From: Pseudomonadales bacterium
Lineage (GTDB): Bacteria; Pseudomonadota; Gammaproteobacteria; Pseudomonadales; Pseudohongiellaceae
Direction: 5' to 3'
DNA length: 21,946 bases
Assembly (NCBI GenBank): GCA_022360535.1
Contig: JAKSCP010000544.1
Coordinates: 1 to 21,946 of the forward strand
The position numbers were made by a program, and so were the translations under genes. The notes beneath the pieces are model-generated. The model was given only the letters and a program-made list of their open reading frames with translations, was not told the origin of the DNA and made no database searches. This document shows positions 1-8,064 of the stretch, piece by piece; within the stretch, counting starts at the first letter, position 1; every line of letters starts with the position of its first letter.

Positions 1-1707
1 ACCCTGATACTTGATTTGGATCTCGGCCTGCTGTCTTGCCTGCGATTGTATCCTGGCATCCAGATCCTCATGTTCACAGGAGTCAGTTAGATGACCGGTA
101 TTATTAACATCTACTGATTCTGTCTCTAATGTCCGCAGCAGGTCGCTATAACGTAGTTTGGGCCGCGCCAATAAGTCTGCCAGGCTGTAATCCCGTGCGA
201 TTGGTTTTTCCAGCAAGGGATTTATGCGTGCAGCTTCGTCTGTTCCTGGTTGAATCCATTTCGAGCGCAACCATTGCAATTCTGTTTCAATCTTTTCTCT
301 TTTACTGTTGAAGAATTTCCATCTTTCTTCATCGATGAGTCCTAACTCTCTTCCCTTTTCTGTCAGACGCAGATCAGCATTATCTTCTCTGAGCGTTAGT
401 CGATACTCCGCTCTGCTGGTAAACATACGATAGGGCTCATTAGTGCCAAGGGTAATAAGATCATCAACCAGGACACCAATGTAAGCTTGATCACGGCGAG
501 GGCACCAGGCTTCTTGTTCGCGTACTGCAAGCGCAGCATTTAGTCCAGCTAACAGTCCTTGTGCACCCGCTTCCTCATACCCGGTTGTGCCGTTGATTTG
601 ACCAGCAAAGTACAAGCCTTTGACGAAACGTGTTTCCAGTGAATAGTGTAAATCTCTCGGGTCAAAGAAATCATATTCGATCGCATAACCAGGACGCGTG
701 ATATGCGCGTTTTCAAAACCTTTTATGTTGCGCAACATTTCACTCTGCACATCGAAAGGCAGGCTGGTGGAAATACCATTGGGATAAAGTTCGTTGGTAT
801 TTAGTCCTTCAGGTTCAACAAAAATTTGATGTGAAGCTTTATCGGCAAAGCGCATTACCTTGTCTTCTATTGATGGGCAATAGCGTGGACCCGTTCCTTC
901 GATGACTCCCGTGTACATCGGTGATCGATCCAGACCACTTCGAATAATTTCATGACACTTCTCATTGGTGGCAGTGATATAACATTTAATCTGTGGTGGG
1001 TGATCGCTTTGCTTGCCAAGAAACGACATGACTGGCAGGGGAGTATCACCAGCCTGTTCCTGCATTTGACTAAAATCTACCGAACGCGCATCCACACGAG
1101 GCGGTGTTCCTGTTTTCAGACGCTCAACACGGAACGGTAACTCTCTTAATCGTTCTGCCAAAGCGATGGCTGGCTGATCACCAGCACGACCACCACTGCT
1201 GTTCGCCAGACCGATGTGAATCTTGCCACCGAGAAATGTGCCTGTTGTTAAAACCACCTTATGGGCGCGAATGTCTAATCCCATCTGTGTGCGTACTCCA
1301 CGCACACAGCCATTTTCGATAATGAGATCATCGACTCCCTGCTGGAACAAAGAGAGGTTTTCCTGACTCTCCAGTATTTCACGAATAGCTGACTTGTAGA
1401 GAACGCGATCAGCCTGGGCACGAGTAGCGCGCACTGCCGGTCCTTTACTCGCATTCAGAACACGGAATTGAATGCCGGCACGATCGATAGCCTTGGCCAT
1501 GGCACCGCCCAGCGCATCAATTTCCTTTACCAAATGACTTTTGCCGATGCCACCAATAGCAGGGTTGCAAGACATCTGACCCAGGGTTTCCATGCTATGG
1601 GTAACAAGCAATGTGCTGACCCCCTGGCGCGCCGACGCCAAAGCCGCCTCGGTGCCGGCGTGTCCGCCGCCTACCACTATCACGTCAAAATGCTTGTCTA
1701 ATTGCAT
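1..1707 (-). CDS. mnmG: tRNA uridine-5-carboxymethylaminomethyl modification enzyme MnmG, C-terminus cut by window edge
   Basis: MnmG (GidA) is the FAD-dependent partner of MnmE. Together they install the cmnm5/mnm5 group on the wobble uridine (U34) of certain tRNAs in the cytoplasm. Reading leftward from the ATG at 1707-1705, 569 codons are open to the window edge. The family is about 630 residues, so roughly 60 C-terminal residues lie outside. Visible hallmarks are the FAD-binding GGGHAG (residues 13-18) after FDVIVV, the SCNPAIGGIGK block with the redox-active Cys (C47), NASKGPAVRATRAQADR, YCPSIEDK with the second conserved Cys, RPGYAIEYDFFDPRDL, GQINGTTGYEEA and FTSRAEYRL. Visible sequence ends in IQIKYQG, matching the region just before the C-terminal MnmE-contact domain of the family. 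No clear Shine-Dalgarno precedes the ATG; the leader is pyrimidine-rich (CTCCTCC). A promoter candidate lies 30-57 bp upstream. Confidence 0.97.
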   Translation of the reverse strand, partial: MQLDKHFDVIVVGGGHAGTEAALASARQGVSTLLVTHSMETLGQMSCNPAIGGIGKSHLVKEIDALGGAMAKAIDRAGIQFRVLNASKGPAVRATRAQADRVLYKSAIREILESQENLSLFQQGVDDLIIENGCVRGVRTQMGLDIRAHKVVLTTGTFLGGKIHIGLANSSGGRAGDQPAIALAERLRELPFRVERLKTGTPPRVDARSVDFSQMQEQAGDTPLPVMSFLGKQSDHPPQIKCYITATNEKCHEIIRSGLDRSPMYTGVIEGTGPRYCPSIEDKVMRFADKASHQIFVEPEGLNTNELYPNGISTSLPFDVQSEMLRNIKGFENAHITRPGYAIEYDFFDPRDLHYSLETRFVKGLYFAGQINGTTGYEEAGAQGLLAGLNAALAVREQEAWCPRRDQAYIGVLVDDLITLGTNEPYRMFTSRAEYRLTLREDNADLRLTEKGRELGLIDEERWKFFNSKREKIETELQWLRSKWIQPGTDEAARINPLLEKPIARDYSLADLLARPKLRYSDLLRTLETESVDVNNTGHLTDSCEHEDLDARIQSQARQQAEIQIKYQG

Positions 1708-2111
1708 GGAGGAGATTCCAATTCAGGGGCCGAGCAGTATATAGATTAGCAATGAAAAGTGAATGCTTTATCGGCCCGATCAGCTACGCGCTTATTTCAT
1801 TAAATAAGAATAAATAAATAATTTAATTAGTATAGGTAGAAGAAGGTATAGATGTTGTTGTTATAGGGTCTCCCAATTTCTGTTGAAAAGTGGTTTTTCT
1901 CTTTAAACCTCAATAGATTAGCTCGCTGATAAGTCCGCTTATTTGCTCTTAAAAACACGCTTAAAGCTTTGGGGGCAACTGTGTATGAAATTCAATAGGC
2001 CTTCAGAATTCAGGTTCATGCACAATTTGGCGCTTGATTATCCACTGCCTATCCAGACATACAGGTTTATTTGCCAACATAATGTCCAATTTTGCTGAGT
2101 GGCTGTTCGCG
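1708..2111. other. 404-bp mnmE-mnmG intergenic region with AT-rich tract and DnaA-box-like sites
   Basis: No gene is visible in this gap between the mnmE stop and the mnmG start. It contains the mnmG promoter candidate; an almost pure A+T tract at about 1796-1836 with three TAAATAA repeats (1801-1807, 1811-1817, 1815-1821) and an inverted repeat CTTATTT/AAATAAG (1791-1797 and 1802-1808); a DnaA-box-like TTATCCACT at 2038-2046; and a weaker TCATGCACA at 2016-2024. In enterobacteria and vibrios oriC lies just upstream of mnmG, so an origin-like or DnaA-responsive element here is possible. The dnaA-proximal region is the better origin candidate. I could not identify a convincing mnmE terminator here. 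Confidence 0.5.
1736..1763 (-). promoter_or_regulatory. Sigma70-type promoter candidate for mnmG
   Basis: On the minus strand a -35 hexamer TTCACT (1763-1758) and a -10 hexamer TATACT (1741-1736) are separated by 16 bp. Each is a 4-5/6 match to consensus. Transcription would start near 1729 and give a leader of about 22 nt before the mnmG ATG. This suggests mnmG has its own promoter and need not rely on read-through from mnmE. The call rests on hexamer match only. Confidence 0.55.
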
Positions 2112-3524
2112 CTATTTGCCTATACAGAAGCTGGAGAAAATTTCTCCAAGCAAATCATCGCTGCTGACCTGGCCTGTGATTGACCCCAAGGATTGCTGCG
2201 CTAGCCGTAGATCTTCGGCAATCAACTCGAGAGGTAACTGCTTACTAACCCCAGACCGTGCGCTATCTAACAACTTTTCAGTTTTCTTCAGAGCTTGAAT
2301 GTGTCTTTCACGGGCGATAAATCCATCTTCGGTCATCGCCTCGAAGCCACAACTACTTTGTAGATAAGATTTGATGGCGTCTATGCCGAGACCTTGTTTG
2401 GCCGATATGTGGAAGCTTGTCAGGACATGCTCTTGATAATTTGTTGATCCCTGGCCGTTAACAGGATCCTCAAGCAAATCTGTCTTGTTGATAACTACAC
2501 ATAAGCGATCTGCATATTCCTCCAGCCAGGCACCAGTATCTTGTTCTTGGGCTAACAGCGTGAGGGCGTCGCTCAAGAATTCACTGTCATCTAAATCGAT
2601 AGTAGTTGCATCGATCAGTAACAGGATTCGGTCAGCTTGGCTGATTACCTGCCTGGCTCTTCGTACACCTTCCAGTTCTACTTGATCCTCACTTTCTCTA
2701 AGGCCAGCTGTGTCGGTGATGTGAACAGGTAAGCCATCGAGGCTTAGTTGCTCCTTGAGCAGATCGCGGGTGGTGCCAGGAATGTCAGTGACAATCGCCG
2801 ATTCATTGCCGGCGAGCGCATTAAGTAAACTGGATTTTCCAGCATTCGGCGCACCGGCAATAACAACCGAGATCCCTTCCTGCAGTAGCGCGCCCTGGTT
2901 GGCTTGTTTAAAGATAGCTAGCAGTAAGTTCGTTGCTTCGGTCAAAGCGCTGGCTACGCCGGTGTCCGCCAGGACGTCGATGTCTTCATCACTAAAGTCA
3001 ATCGCAGCCTCCACGTTGACTCGAATTGAGATGAGTTGATTTACTAACTCTTCGACTCGTGCTGAGAAGACACCCTGCAAGGTTCGCATGGCACTGCGAA
3101 CAGCTTGCTCAGAGCCAGCCTCTATCAGATCGGCAATTGCCTCGGCCTGTAATAGATCTACTTTGTCATTTAAGAACGCCCGTTCCGTAAACTCACCGGG
3201 TCGAGCCAGGCGTGCACCACATTCCAGTGTACGTCGCAACAGGGCATTGAGTACCTGATAGCCACCGTGCCCCTGCAGTTCAAGAACGTCTTCACCAGTA
3301 AACGAATTGGGGGCGGAAAAATACAGAGCGATGCCTGAATCTAAAACAGAACTGTCGGTGCTAAGAAAATTGGTAACGGTCGCTGTACGAGCTTCTGGCA
3401 ACTTACCGCAAATGGTTTCGGCGATTTCAGACACAGCTGGACCAGATACCCTGACAATTCCAACTCCTCCTCTACCAGGAGGGGTGGCAATGGCACTTAT
3501 GGTGTCTGTATCCAGTTGAGCCAT
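2112..3524 (-). CDS. mnmE: tRNA modification GTPase MnmE (TrmE)
   Basis: MnmE is a dimeric, potassium-activated GTPase that works with MnmG to modify U34 of tRNAs. The 470 residues compare with about 454 in E. coli. The N-terminal tetrahydrofolate-binding domain begins DTISAIATPPGRGGVGIVR. A helical domain is split around the G domain, which carries the P-loop GAPNAGKSS (224-232), the TTRD switch I/K-loop region (251-254), DTAG (271-274), a downstream Glu (E283) at the position of the E. coli catalytic Glu282, and NKTD (346-349). The protein ends in the family's invariant CIGK, whose Cys was proposed to be important for modification. The start ATG matches family N-termini; no strong Shine-Dalgarno is seen. 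The gene follows yidC at a 99-bp distance and is probably part of the same leftward cluster. Confidence 0.98.
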   Translation of the reverse strand: MAQLDTDTISAIATPPGRGGVGIVRVSGPAVSEIAETICGKLPEARTATVTNFLSTDSSVLDSGIALYFSAPNSFTGEDVLELQGHGGYQVLNALLRRTLECGARLARPGEFTERAFLNDKVDLLQAEAIADLIEAGSEQAVRSAMRTLQGVFSARVEELVNQLISIRVNVEAAIDFSDEDIDVLADTGVASALTEATNLLLAIFKQANQGALLQEGISVVIAGAPNAGKSSLLNALAGNESAIVTDIPGTTRDLLKEQLSLDGLPVHITDTAGLRESEDQVELEGVRRARQVISQADRILLLIDATTIDLDDSEFLSDALTLLAQEQDTGAWLEEYADRLCVVINKTDLLEDPVNGQGSTNYQEHVLTSFHISAKQGLGIDAIKSYLQSSCGFEAMTEDGFIARERHIQALKKTEKLLDSARSGVSKQLPLELIAEDLRLAQQSLGSITGQVSSDDLLGEIFSSFCIGK

Positions 3525-3623
3525 CGCAGCTGATCTATTTGGTGGTTAGTGGGGAAAAGCCATGAAGCGGGTGAAGGGGATTTTCTTGTACGTTACTTCT
3601 TGTGTGTTAATTCTAGTAAGCAA

Positions 3624-5312
3624 CTACTTTGAGGCTTTAGCTTCGTAGGCAGCCTCTATCTTTCGAGTGATATACCACTGTTGCAGTATGCTGAGCAGCC
3701 CATTGGTCAACCAGTACAAAACAAGCCCAGCGGGAAACCACAAAAACAGTACAGTCATCATGATCGGCATGAACTGCATGACCTTGGCCTGCATTGGGTC
3801 AGCTGGCGCAGGGCTGAGCCTCGTTTGCAGAAACATGGTGGCACCCATCAAAAGTGGCAAGATGAAGAATGGGTCTCTGACCGACAAATCTTCCAACCAT
3901 AAGACAAAAGGGGCATGTCTTAACTCGACGCTTTCCATTAGCACCCAATACAAGGCAATGAACACTGGCATCTGAACCAGCATGGGCAGACAACCGCCGA
4001 ATGGATTTATCTTTTCCTTTTTATATAGCTCCATCGTGGCTTGCTGCAGTTTCATGCGGTCATCGCCGTAGCTTTCCTTAAGCTGTTGCATTTTCGGCAT
4101 TAGTCTCCGCATGCCCGCCATCGATTTATATTGGGTCTCGGATAACTTATAGAACAAGGCCTTCACCACAAAGGTCAGCATGATGATTGAGAGGCCATAG
4201 TTTCCGATGAAGGAGTCGATTTGGCGCAGCAACCAATATATGGGAGCGGCCAGAAACCAGAGAAAGCCGTAATCGATAGTAAGATCCAGATTCGGTGCGA
4301 CCTCAGCGAGCACATATTGATCTTTAGGGCCTGCATAAAACCCCATCGACCAGCTGCCTGTTTCACCAGCCGGTACAGAAAATGCGGTGCTGGTAAATTC
4401 ACCGAAGTACTGATTAATGCTGTTTTTTCTGGTGGTATAGCGATTTACTGAGTCTGCAGGCGGTATCCACGCTGAGAGAAAATAGTGTTGGCTGAAACCG
4501 ATCCAACCGCCTTCCATATCGAAGGACTGGGACGCATCGTCGACATCATCGAAATCAATTCGGATGTAGGGGTCGTCGTCGGAAGTCGTTACGAAGCCGA
4601 GATAACTGCGTCCAAAGCCACCAACTGAACTGGGATCATTATAGTTGTCTCGTTTGATTTGTCCGAACGCATTGCCTTGAAATTCATTAGTTGTCTGGTT
4701 ATTGACGATAAAGCTGACATCAATTAGATAGCTTCCTCGATGTAACTGATAGCGCTTGGTGATACTTACACCGGTCGCGCTGGTGGTCGTTAAATCGATA
4801 CTCAGAGTCTCTTCGTTATCCGCAAGCGAATAGTTTGACTGTGCCGTGTTGTATTGAGCACGTTGCGTGGAATCAATTCCATCTCGTCCTATTAGCCCAC
4901 TTTGAGCAACGTAGTTTCTATTTTGACCTGATTCCAATAATACAAAGGGGTCATTTGGCACATCTAATTGCTTCAAATATTGGGGTAAGGCTAACGCGAC
5001 AACATCACCGCCGTTTAAGTCAATCGCGAGTTCAAGTGTGTCGGTAGAAACTGTAATGATGCGTGATGAAGAACTGACTGGTTCTTGAGCCTGTGGTGAA
5101 GTGGGAACAGAGTCAGGTTCATCAGATATGGCGGTAGGTAAGCTCGCAGGTAAATCAGCGGCTGGCTGCGGGTTGGAATCTGGAATTGACTCTAGTTGAG
5201 GAGTAGGGCTGCCCCCGTCAACGACTGGGGGATAATCTTCCTGCCAGGCGAGCAGCATTAGATAGGTAACGGCTGCCAAAGCTGTATAGAGTGAAAAGCG
5301 TGTTAAATCCAT
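3624..5312 (-). CDS. yidC: Membrane protein insertase YidC
   Basis: YidC inserts and folds inner-membrane proteins, alone or with SecYEG. At 562 residues it is the Gram-negative long form. It has an N-terminal membrane anchor (about residues 5-23), a Pro/Ser-rich linker (about 28-82), a large periplasmic beta domain (about 85-340), then a five-helix insertase core. The core contains the cytoplasmic-loop segment QYKSMAGMRRLMPKMQQLKE (395-414), with the Arg that forms the substrate-binding groove, and NPFGGCLPMLVQMPVFIALY (436-455). The C-terminus is short and basic. The start ATG lies 5 nt after the yidD stop, and a GAG within the end of yidD is the only ribosome-binding candidate, so translational coupling to yidD is likely. 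Confidence 0.98.
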   Translation of the reverse strand: MDLTRFSLYTALAAVTYLMLLAWQEDYPPVVDGGSPTPQLESIPDSNPQPAADLPASLPTAISDEPDSVPTSPQAQEPVSSSSRIITVSTDTLELAIDLNGGDVVALALPQYLKQLDVPNDPFVLLESGQNRNYVAQSGLIGRDGIDSTQRAQYNTAQSNYSLADNEETLSIDLTTTSATGVSITKRYQLHRGSYLIDVSFIVNNQTTNEFQGNAFGQIKRDNYNDPSSVGGFGRSYLGFVTTSDDDPYIRIDFDDVDDASQSFDMEGGWIGFSQHYFLSAWIPPADSVNRYTTRKNSINQYFGEFTSTAFSVPAGETGSWSMGFYAGPKDQYVLAEVAPNLDLTIDYGFLWFLAAPIYWLLRQIDSFIGNYGLSIIMLTFVVKALFYKLSETQYKSMAGMRRLMPKMQQLKESYGDDRMKLQQATMELYKKEKINPFGGCLPMLVQMPVFIALYWVLMESVELRHAPFVLWLEDLSVRDPFFILPLLMGATMFLQTRLSPAPADPMQAKVMQFMPIMMTVLFLWFPAGLVLYWLTNGLLSILQQWYITRKIEAAYEAKASK

Positions 5313-5317
5313 AACTT

Positions 5318-5563
5318 TTACTCTGAAGTACTCACCTGGGTTACTTCCGATCCTGGTACCGGGTCGAACCCGCCCTCATGCCAGGGATGGCATCGACATA
5401 TTCTTTGTGTGCCCAGCAGCACTCCTTTGGTCGCGCCGTGTATCGCAATGGCTTCTTTTGTGTATTGTGAACAAGTGGGGTAGAAACGGCAGGTGGTGCC
5501 GAACAACAAACTCAAGCTGCGTTGATAGAGAGTAAGCAAGGAGATGAGGAGTCGGGCTAGCAT
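5318..5563 (-). CDS. yidD: Membrane protein insertion efficiency factor YidD
   Basis: YidD is a small peripheral inner-membrane protein that improves YidC-dependent insertion. The 81 residues begin with an amphipathic/hydrophobic helix (about 1-20). They then show the family signature: TCRFYPTCSQYTKEAI (24-39), HG..KG, RICRCHPW and GGFDPVP. It sits between rnpA and yidC as in most proteobacteria. In many genomes yidD overlaps rnpA; here a 60-bp gap separates them, and the reading frame could in principle be read further upstream without an obvious better start. Confidence in identity is high. Confidence 0.96.
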   Translation of the reverse strand: MLARLLISLLTLYQRSLSLLFGTTCRFYPTCSQYTKEAIAIHGATKGVLLGTQRICRCHPWHEGGFDPVPGSEVTQVSTSE

Positions 5564-5623
5564 TTGAGTTTCGAAACAGTGATCTCTAGTTCGGTGCTGG
5601 CACCAATTATGTTCTGTCCAATG

Positions 5624-5986
5624 TCAGGCAGCGACATGCTTTTTCTCCAGATCTCTCCACAGTGTTTCCAGGCTGCTTCTAATTTCTGGATTGCCTAGCT
5701 TGTCGGTCCCTTTTCTTACAAGAACAACAATGTCGAGTTGTTCCAGCCTCTCACTGCTATTTCGAAAAGAATCTCTTATCAGGCGTCTGATTCGATTTCG
5801 TTGCACGGCCAGCGGTATGTTCTTTTTCGCAACAACCATCCCCAGCCGCGAGCTCGATATTTGCGCATTCAATGCAAGAACTAGGAAATGTCGATTCGCA
5901 ACTTTGAATTGATTATTAGCAAAGACTGCGTCGAAATCACTGGCATTTAACAAGCGCGATGCTTTGGGAAAGCCGGTAGATGTCAC
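5624..5986 (-). CDS. rnpA: Ribonuclease P protein component
   Basis: RnpA is the basic protein subunit of RNase P. It binds the 5' leader of pre-tRNAs and assists the catalytic RNA (not in this window). The 120 residues show F-P-K-A-S-R-L near the N-terminus, RLGMVVAKKNIPLAVQRN (47-64) and the RNR motif RNRIRRLIRDSFR (63-75), which contacts the RNA. The start is GTG at 5986-5984; the nearby ATG at 5993 is out of frame. The gene follows rpmH after 45 bp, the near-universal rpmH-rnpA pairing, and is expected to be co-transcribed from the rpmH promoter. Confidence 0.97.
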   Translation of the reverse strand: MTSTGFPKASRLLNASDFDAVFANNQFKVANRHFLVLALNAQISSSRLGMVVAKKNIPLAVQRNRIRRLIRDSFRNSSERLEQLDIVVLVRKGTDKLGNPEIRSSLETLWRDLEKKHVAA

Positions 5987-6031
5987 AGGCCATTCTCAGT
6001 GCTCAGTTAGAAACAGCAGAAAATAGACAAA

Positions 6032-6166
6032 TTATGCTGACAAGCGAGCACGACCCTTGGCGCGACGTCGCTTGAGTACCAGGCGCCCACCTTTGGTCGC
6101 CATTCGCGCGCGGAACCCATGGGTACGAGCCCGTTTTAGTACGCTTGGCTGGTATGTTCGCTTCAT
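6032..6166 (-). CDS. rpmH: 50S ribosomal protein L34
   Basis: L34 is a very small basic protein of the large ribosomal subunit. The 44 codons read MKRTYQPSVLKRARTHGF, then RARMATKGGRLVLKRRRAKG, then RARLSA and TAA at 6034-6032. This is a full-length, canonical L34. A GGAA about 9 nt upstream of the ATG is the likely ribosome-binding site, and a good promoter lies about 76-104 bp upstream. It is the first gene of the leftward rpmH-rnpA-yidD-yidC(-mnmE) cluster and diverges from dnaA. Confidence 0.98.
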   Translation of the reverse strand: MKRTYQPSVLKRARTHGFRARMATKGGRLVLKRRRAKGRARLSA

Positions 6167-6241
6167 AGCAGAGTTTCCGGATTATCAAATACTTGCAGAG
6201 CTGCCTGCTATAGCCAGGAACGGCTCTGAAAAAGAGGCGGA

Positions 6242-6270
6242 ATTCTAGTGGTTTTGCCCCTAAGTTGCAA
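6242..6270 (-). promoter_or_regulatory. Sigma70-type promoter candidate for rpmH cluster
   Basis: On the minus strand TTGCAA (-35, 6270-6265) and TAGAAT (-10, 6247-6242) are separated by exactly 17 bp. These are 4/6 and 5/6 matches to consensus. Transcription would start near 6235, leaving about a 69-nt leader before the rpmH ATG. It is the strongest leftward promoter I can see in the rpmH-dnaA gap. Confidence 0.6.
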
Positions 6271-6369
6271 TGTCGATGGGGGTTGCATTGGAGGGTAATT
6301 CCGGGCCATTTGGAGGCAGTTGCTCATGGCAAACCAATGCCAAAATTATGCCCAAAAGCCACCCACAAG

Positions 6370-6378
6370 TTATCCACA
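6370..6378 (+). promoter_or_regulatory. Consensus DnaA box
   Basis: TTATCCACA matches the TTATNCACA consensus exactly. It is followed 6 bp later by a one-mismatch box (6385-6393), and the pair is the core of the proposed origin cluster. Confidence 0.85.
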
Positions 6379-6518
6379 GCATATTTATCAACAGGCTTAA
6401 GAATAACGTAAAAAATAGGCTTTGGCGCGGCCCTGTTTTTTCCAGCAGAAATCTCGTAACAGGCTGAAAAATATAAGGAAAAAACGAAGACAAAAGTATG
6501 GCTATTGATGCTGCGGTC

Positions 6519-6527
6519 AGTGGATAA
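6519..6527 (-). promoter_or_regulatory. DnaA-box-like site upstream of dnaA promoter
   Basis: On the minus strand this reads TTATCCACT, one mismatch from consensus. It lies 22 bp upstream of the proposed dnaA -35 element. That placement would suit autoregulation of dnaA by DnaA, as well as a role in the origin. Confidence 0.6.
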
Positions 6528-6548
6528 CTTTATGACCCGCGGCTAGAA

Positions 6549-6576
6549 TTGCCTACTTAATTTCGTAAATTATAAA
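6549..6576 (+). promoter_or_regulatory. Sigma70-type promoter candidate for dnaA
   Basis: TTGCCT (6549-6554) and TATAAA (6571-6576) are separated by 16 bp, with 4/6 and 5/6 matches. The start of transcription would be near 6583, giving a very short leader (about 18 nt) before the GTG start of dnaA. No strong ribosome-binding site is present, so dnaA translation may be inherently weak. Confidence 0.5.
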
Positions 6577-6600
6577 AACAAAGAGCACGGGCAATAGAAA

Positions 6601-8025
6601 GTGGTAGTAACCCATTGGCAGAAATGCACTGATTATCTAAAGGACGAACTTCCCTCCCAACAATTCAATACCTGGATCCGCCCTCTACGCGCAGAACAGC
6701 GCGCGGAGGCTATTGTGCTGTATGCGCCAAATCGTTTCATCCAGGATTGGGTAAAGAGTAAATTTCTGGACCGCATCCAGGAATTGCTAGCTGAAATCAC
6801 CGCTGAAGTGGTAAATGTTTCCCTGGAAGTTTCACAGGAGGATTTCAAACAAGGCACTGAACGAAAGGAGCCAGGGACTCCGGCCGTCACATCTACCGCG
6901 GTCACGCGGCAGGAAAGCAGCAGCAGGCACAACGCGAAACCGCAAACAAACCTGTCCGCTAATCGTCAAAACGTCGATACCATTATCGAGGGCAAGCTAC
7001 GTCATCGCGGTGCGCTAAATCGCGAAAACAACTTCGATAATTTCATCGTTGGGAAATCCAATCAGTTAGCCCGCGCTGCCGCAATGCAGGTTGCTGAGAA
7101 CCCAGGATATGCCTACAACCCCCTATTTATCTATGGTGGCGTCGGTTTGGGTAAGACTCATTTGATGCATGCTATAGGTAACTTCTTAGTTGATAAGAAG
7201 CCAGATGCAAAAGTTGTGTATCTGCATTCCGAGACCTTCGTGGCAACTATGGTTACTGCCTTGCAACTCAATGCCATCAGTGAATTCAAGCGTTTCTATA
7301 GATCCGTTGATGCGTTATTAATTGACGATATTCAGTTCTTCGCTGGTAAGGAACGGTCACAGGAAGAATTCTTCCACACCTTCAATGCATTGTTGGAAGG
7401 GGGGCAGCAAATCATTTTGACCTGCGATCGATTCCATAAAGAGATCAACGGATTGGAAGAGCGATTGAAGTCTCGATTCGGTTGGGGTCTGACAGTCGCC
7501 GTCGAACCGCCCGAACTGGAAACACGGGCGGCGATTCTGATGAACAAAGCTGATCTTTGTAATATCGAACTGCCCTACGAATCGGCACTCTTTATTGCAC
7601 AACGTTTGCGCTCGAATGTTCGAGAATTGGAGGGTGCCCTGAAACGGGTCATTGCCCACGCAAACTTCAAGGGAGCGCCCATAGACCTGGAGCTGATCAA
7701 GGAGGCGCTGCGTGATTTGTTCGCCCTACAAGATAAGCTTGTCACAATTGACAACATACAGCGATCTGTAGCCGAGTACTACAAGATAAAAATGGCCGAC
7801 ATGTTGTCAAAAAGGCGCAATCGCTCCGTGGCTCGCCCACGACAGGTTGCCATGACACTCTCGAAAGAGCTGACCAATCACAGTTTGCCGGAAATCGGGG
7901 ACGCCTTCGGTGGTCGAGACCATACCACGGTGCTGCATGCCTGTAAGCAGATTAACAAACTGCGCCACACCTCGACCGACATTCAGGAGGACTACAATAA
8001 CCTCCTTCGGTCCTTGTCCAGCTAG
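6601..8025 (+). CDS. dnaA: Chromosomal replication initiator protein DnaA
   Basis: DnaA binds DnaA boxes, melts oriC and loads the DnaB helicase. The 474 residues have domain I (1-85, HWQKCTDYLKDELPSQQFNTW), a variable linker II (about 86-135), and an AAA+ domain III with Walker A GGVGLGKT (179-186), Walker B LLIDDIQFF (239-247) and an arginine-rich sensor region (RLRSNVRELEGALKR). Domain IV has the DNA-binding signature DAFGGRDHTTVLHAC (434-448). The start must be the GTG at 6601: an in-frame TAG lies at 6595-6597 and the residues right after the GTG already align with the family N-terminus. dnaN follows after 39 bp, the usual dnaA-dnaN-recF-gyrB order. Confidence 0.99.
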   Translation: MVVTHWQKCTDYLKDELPSQQFNTWIRPLRAEQRAEAIVLYAPNRFIQDWVKSKFLDRIQELLAEITAEVVNVSLEVSQEDFKQGTERKEPGTPAVTSTAVTRQESSSRHNAKPQTNLSANRQNVDTIIEGKLRHRGALNRENNFDNFIVGKSNQLARAAAMQVAENPGYAYNPLFIYGGVGLGKTHLMHAIGNFLVDKKPDAKVVYLHSETFVATMVTALQLNAISEFKRFYRSVDALLIDDIQFFAGKERSQEEFFHTFNALLEGGQQIILTCDRFHKEINGLEERLKSRFGWGLTVAVEPPELETRAAILMNKADLCNIELPYESALFIAQRLRSNVRELEGALKRVIAHANFKGAPIDLELIKEALRDLFALQDKLVTIDNIQRSVAEYYKIKMADMLSKRRNRSVARPRQVAMTLSKELTNHSLPEIGDAFGGRDHTTVLHACKQINKLRHTSTDIQEDYNNLLRSLSS

Positions 8026-8064
8026 AATGCAAGTTATTGAAAAATAAAGGGAAATAGAGCAAAA

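Larger units (their letters stand above)
6167..6600. other. Probable chromosomal origin oriC (rpmH-dnaA intergenic region)
   Basis: This 434-bp gene-free region separates the leftward rpmH cluster from rightward dnaA-dnaN-recF-gyrB. DnaA-box sites are TTATCCACA (perfect, 6370-6378, plus), TTATCAACA (6385-6393, plus), TTATGCCCA (6346-6354, plus) and TTATCCACT (6527-6519, minus). The last three differ from TTATNCACA by one base each, spaced in a way typical of an initiator cluster. AT-rich stretches follow at about 6394-6420, 6468-6490 and 6555-6585. No GATC occurs anywhere in the gap, so a Dam/SeqA-type sequestration origin is unlikely. In Pseudomonas the origin lies in this same interval. Gene polarity diverges here, as expected for replication leaving in both directions. 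Confidence 0.8.

Noticed and set aside
6003..6188. 61-codon leftward open frame overlapping rpmH
   Set aside because: It is an out-of-frame shadow of rpmH, which itself is a complete canonical L34 on the same strand.
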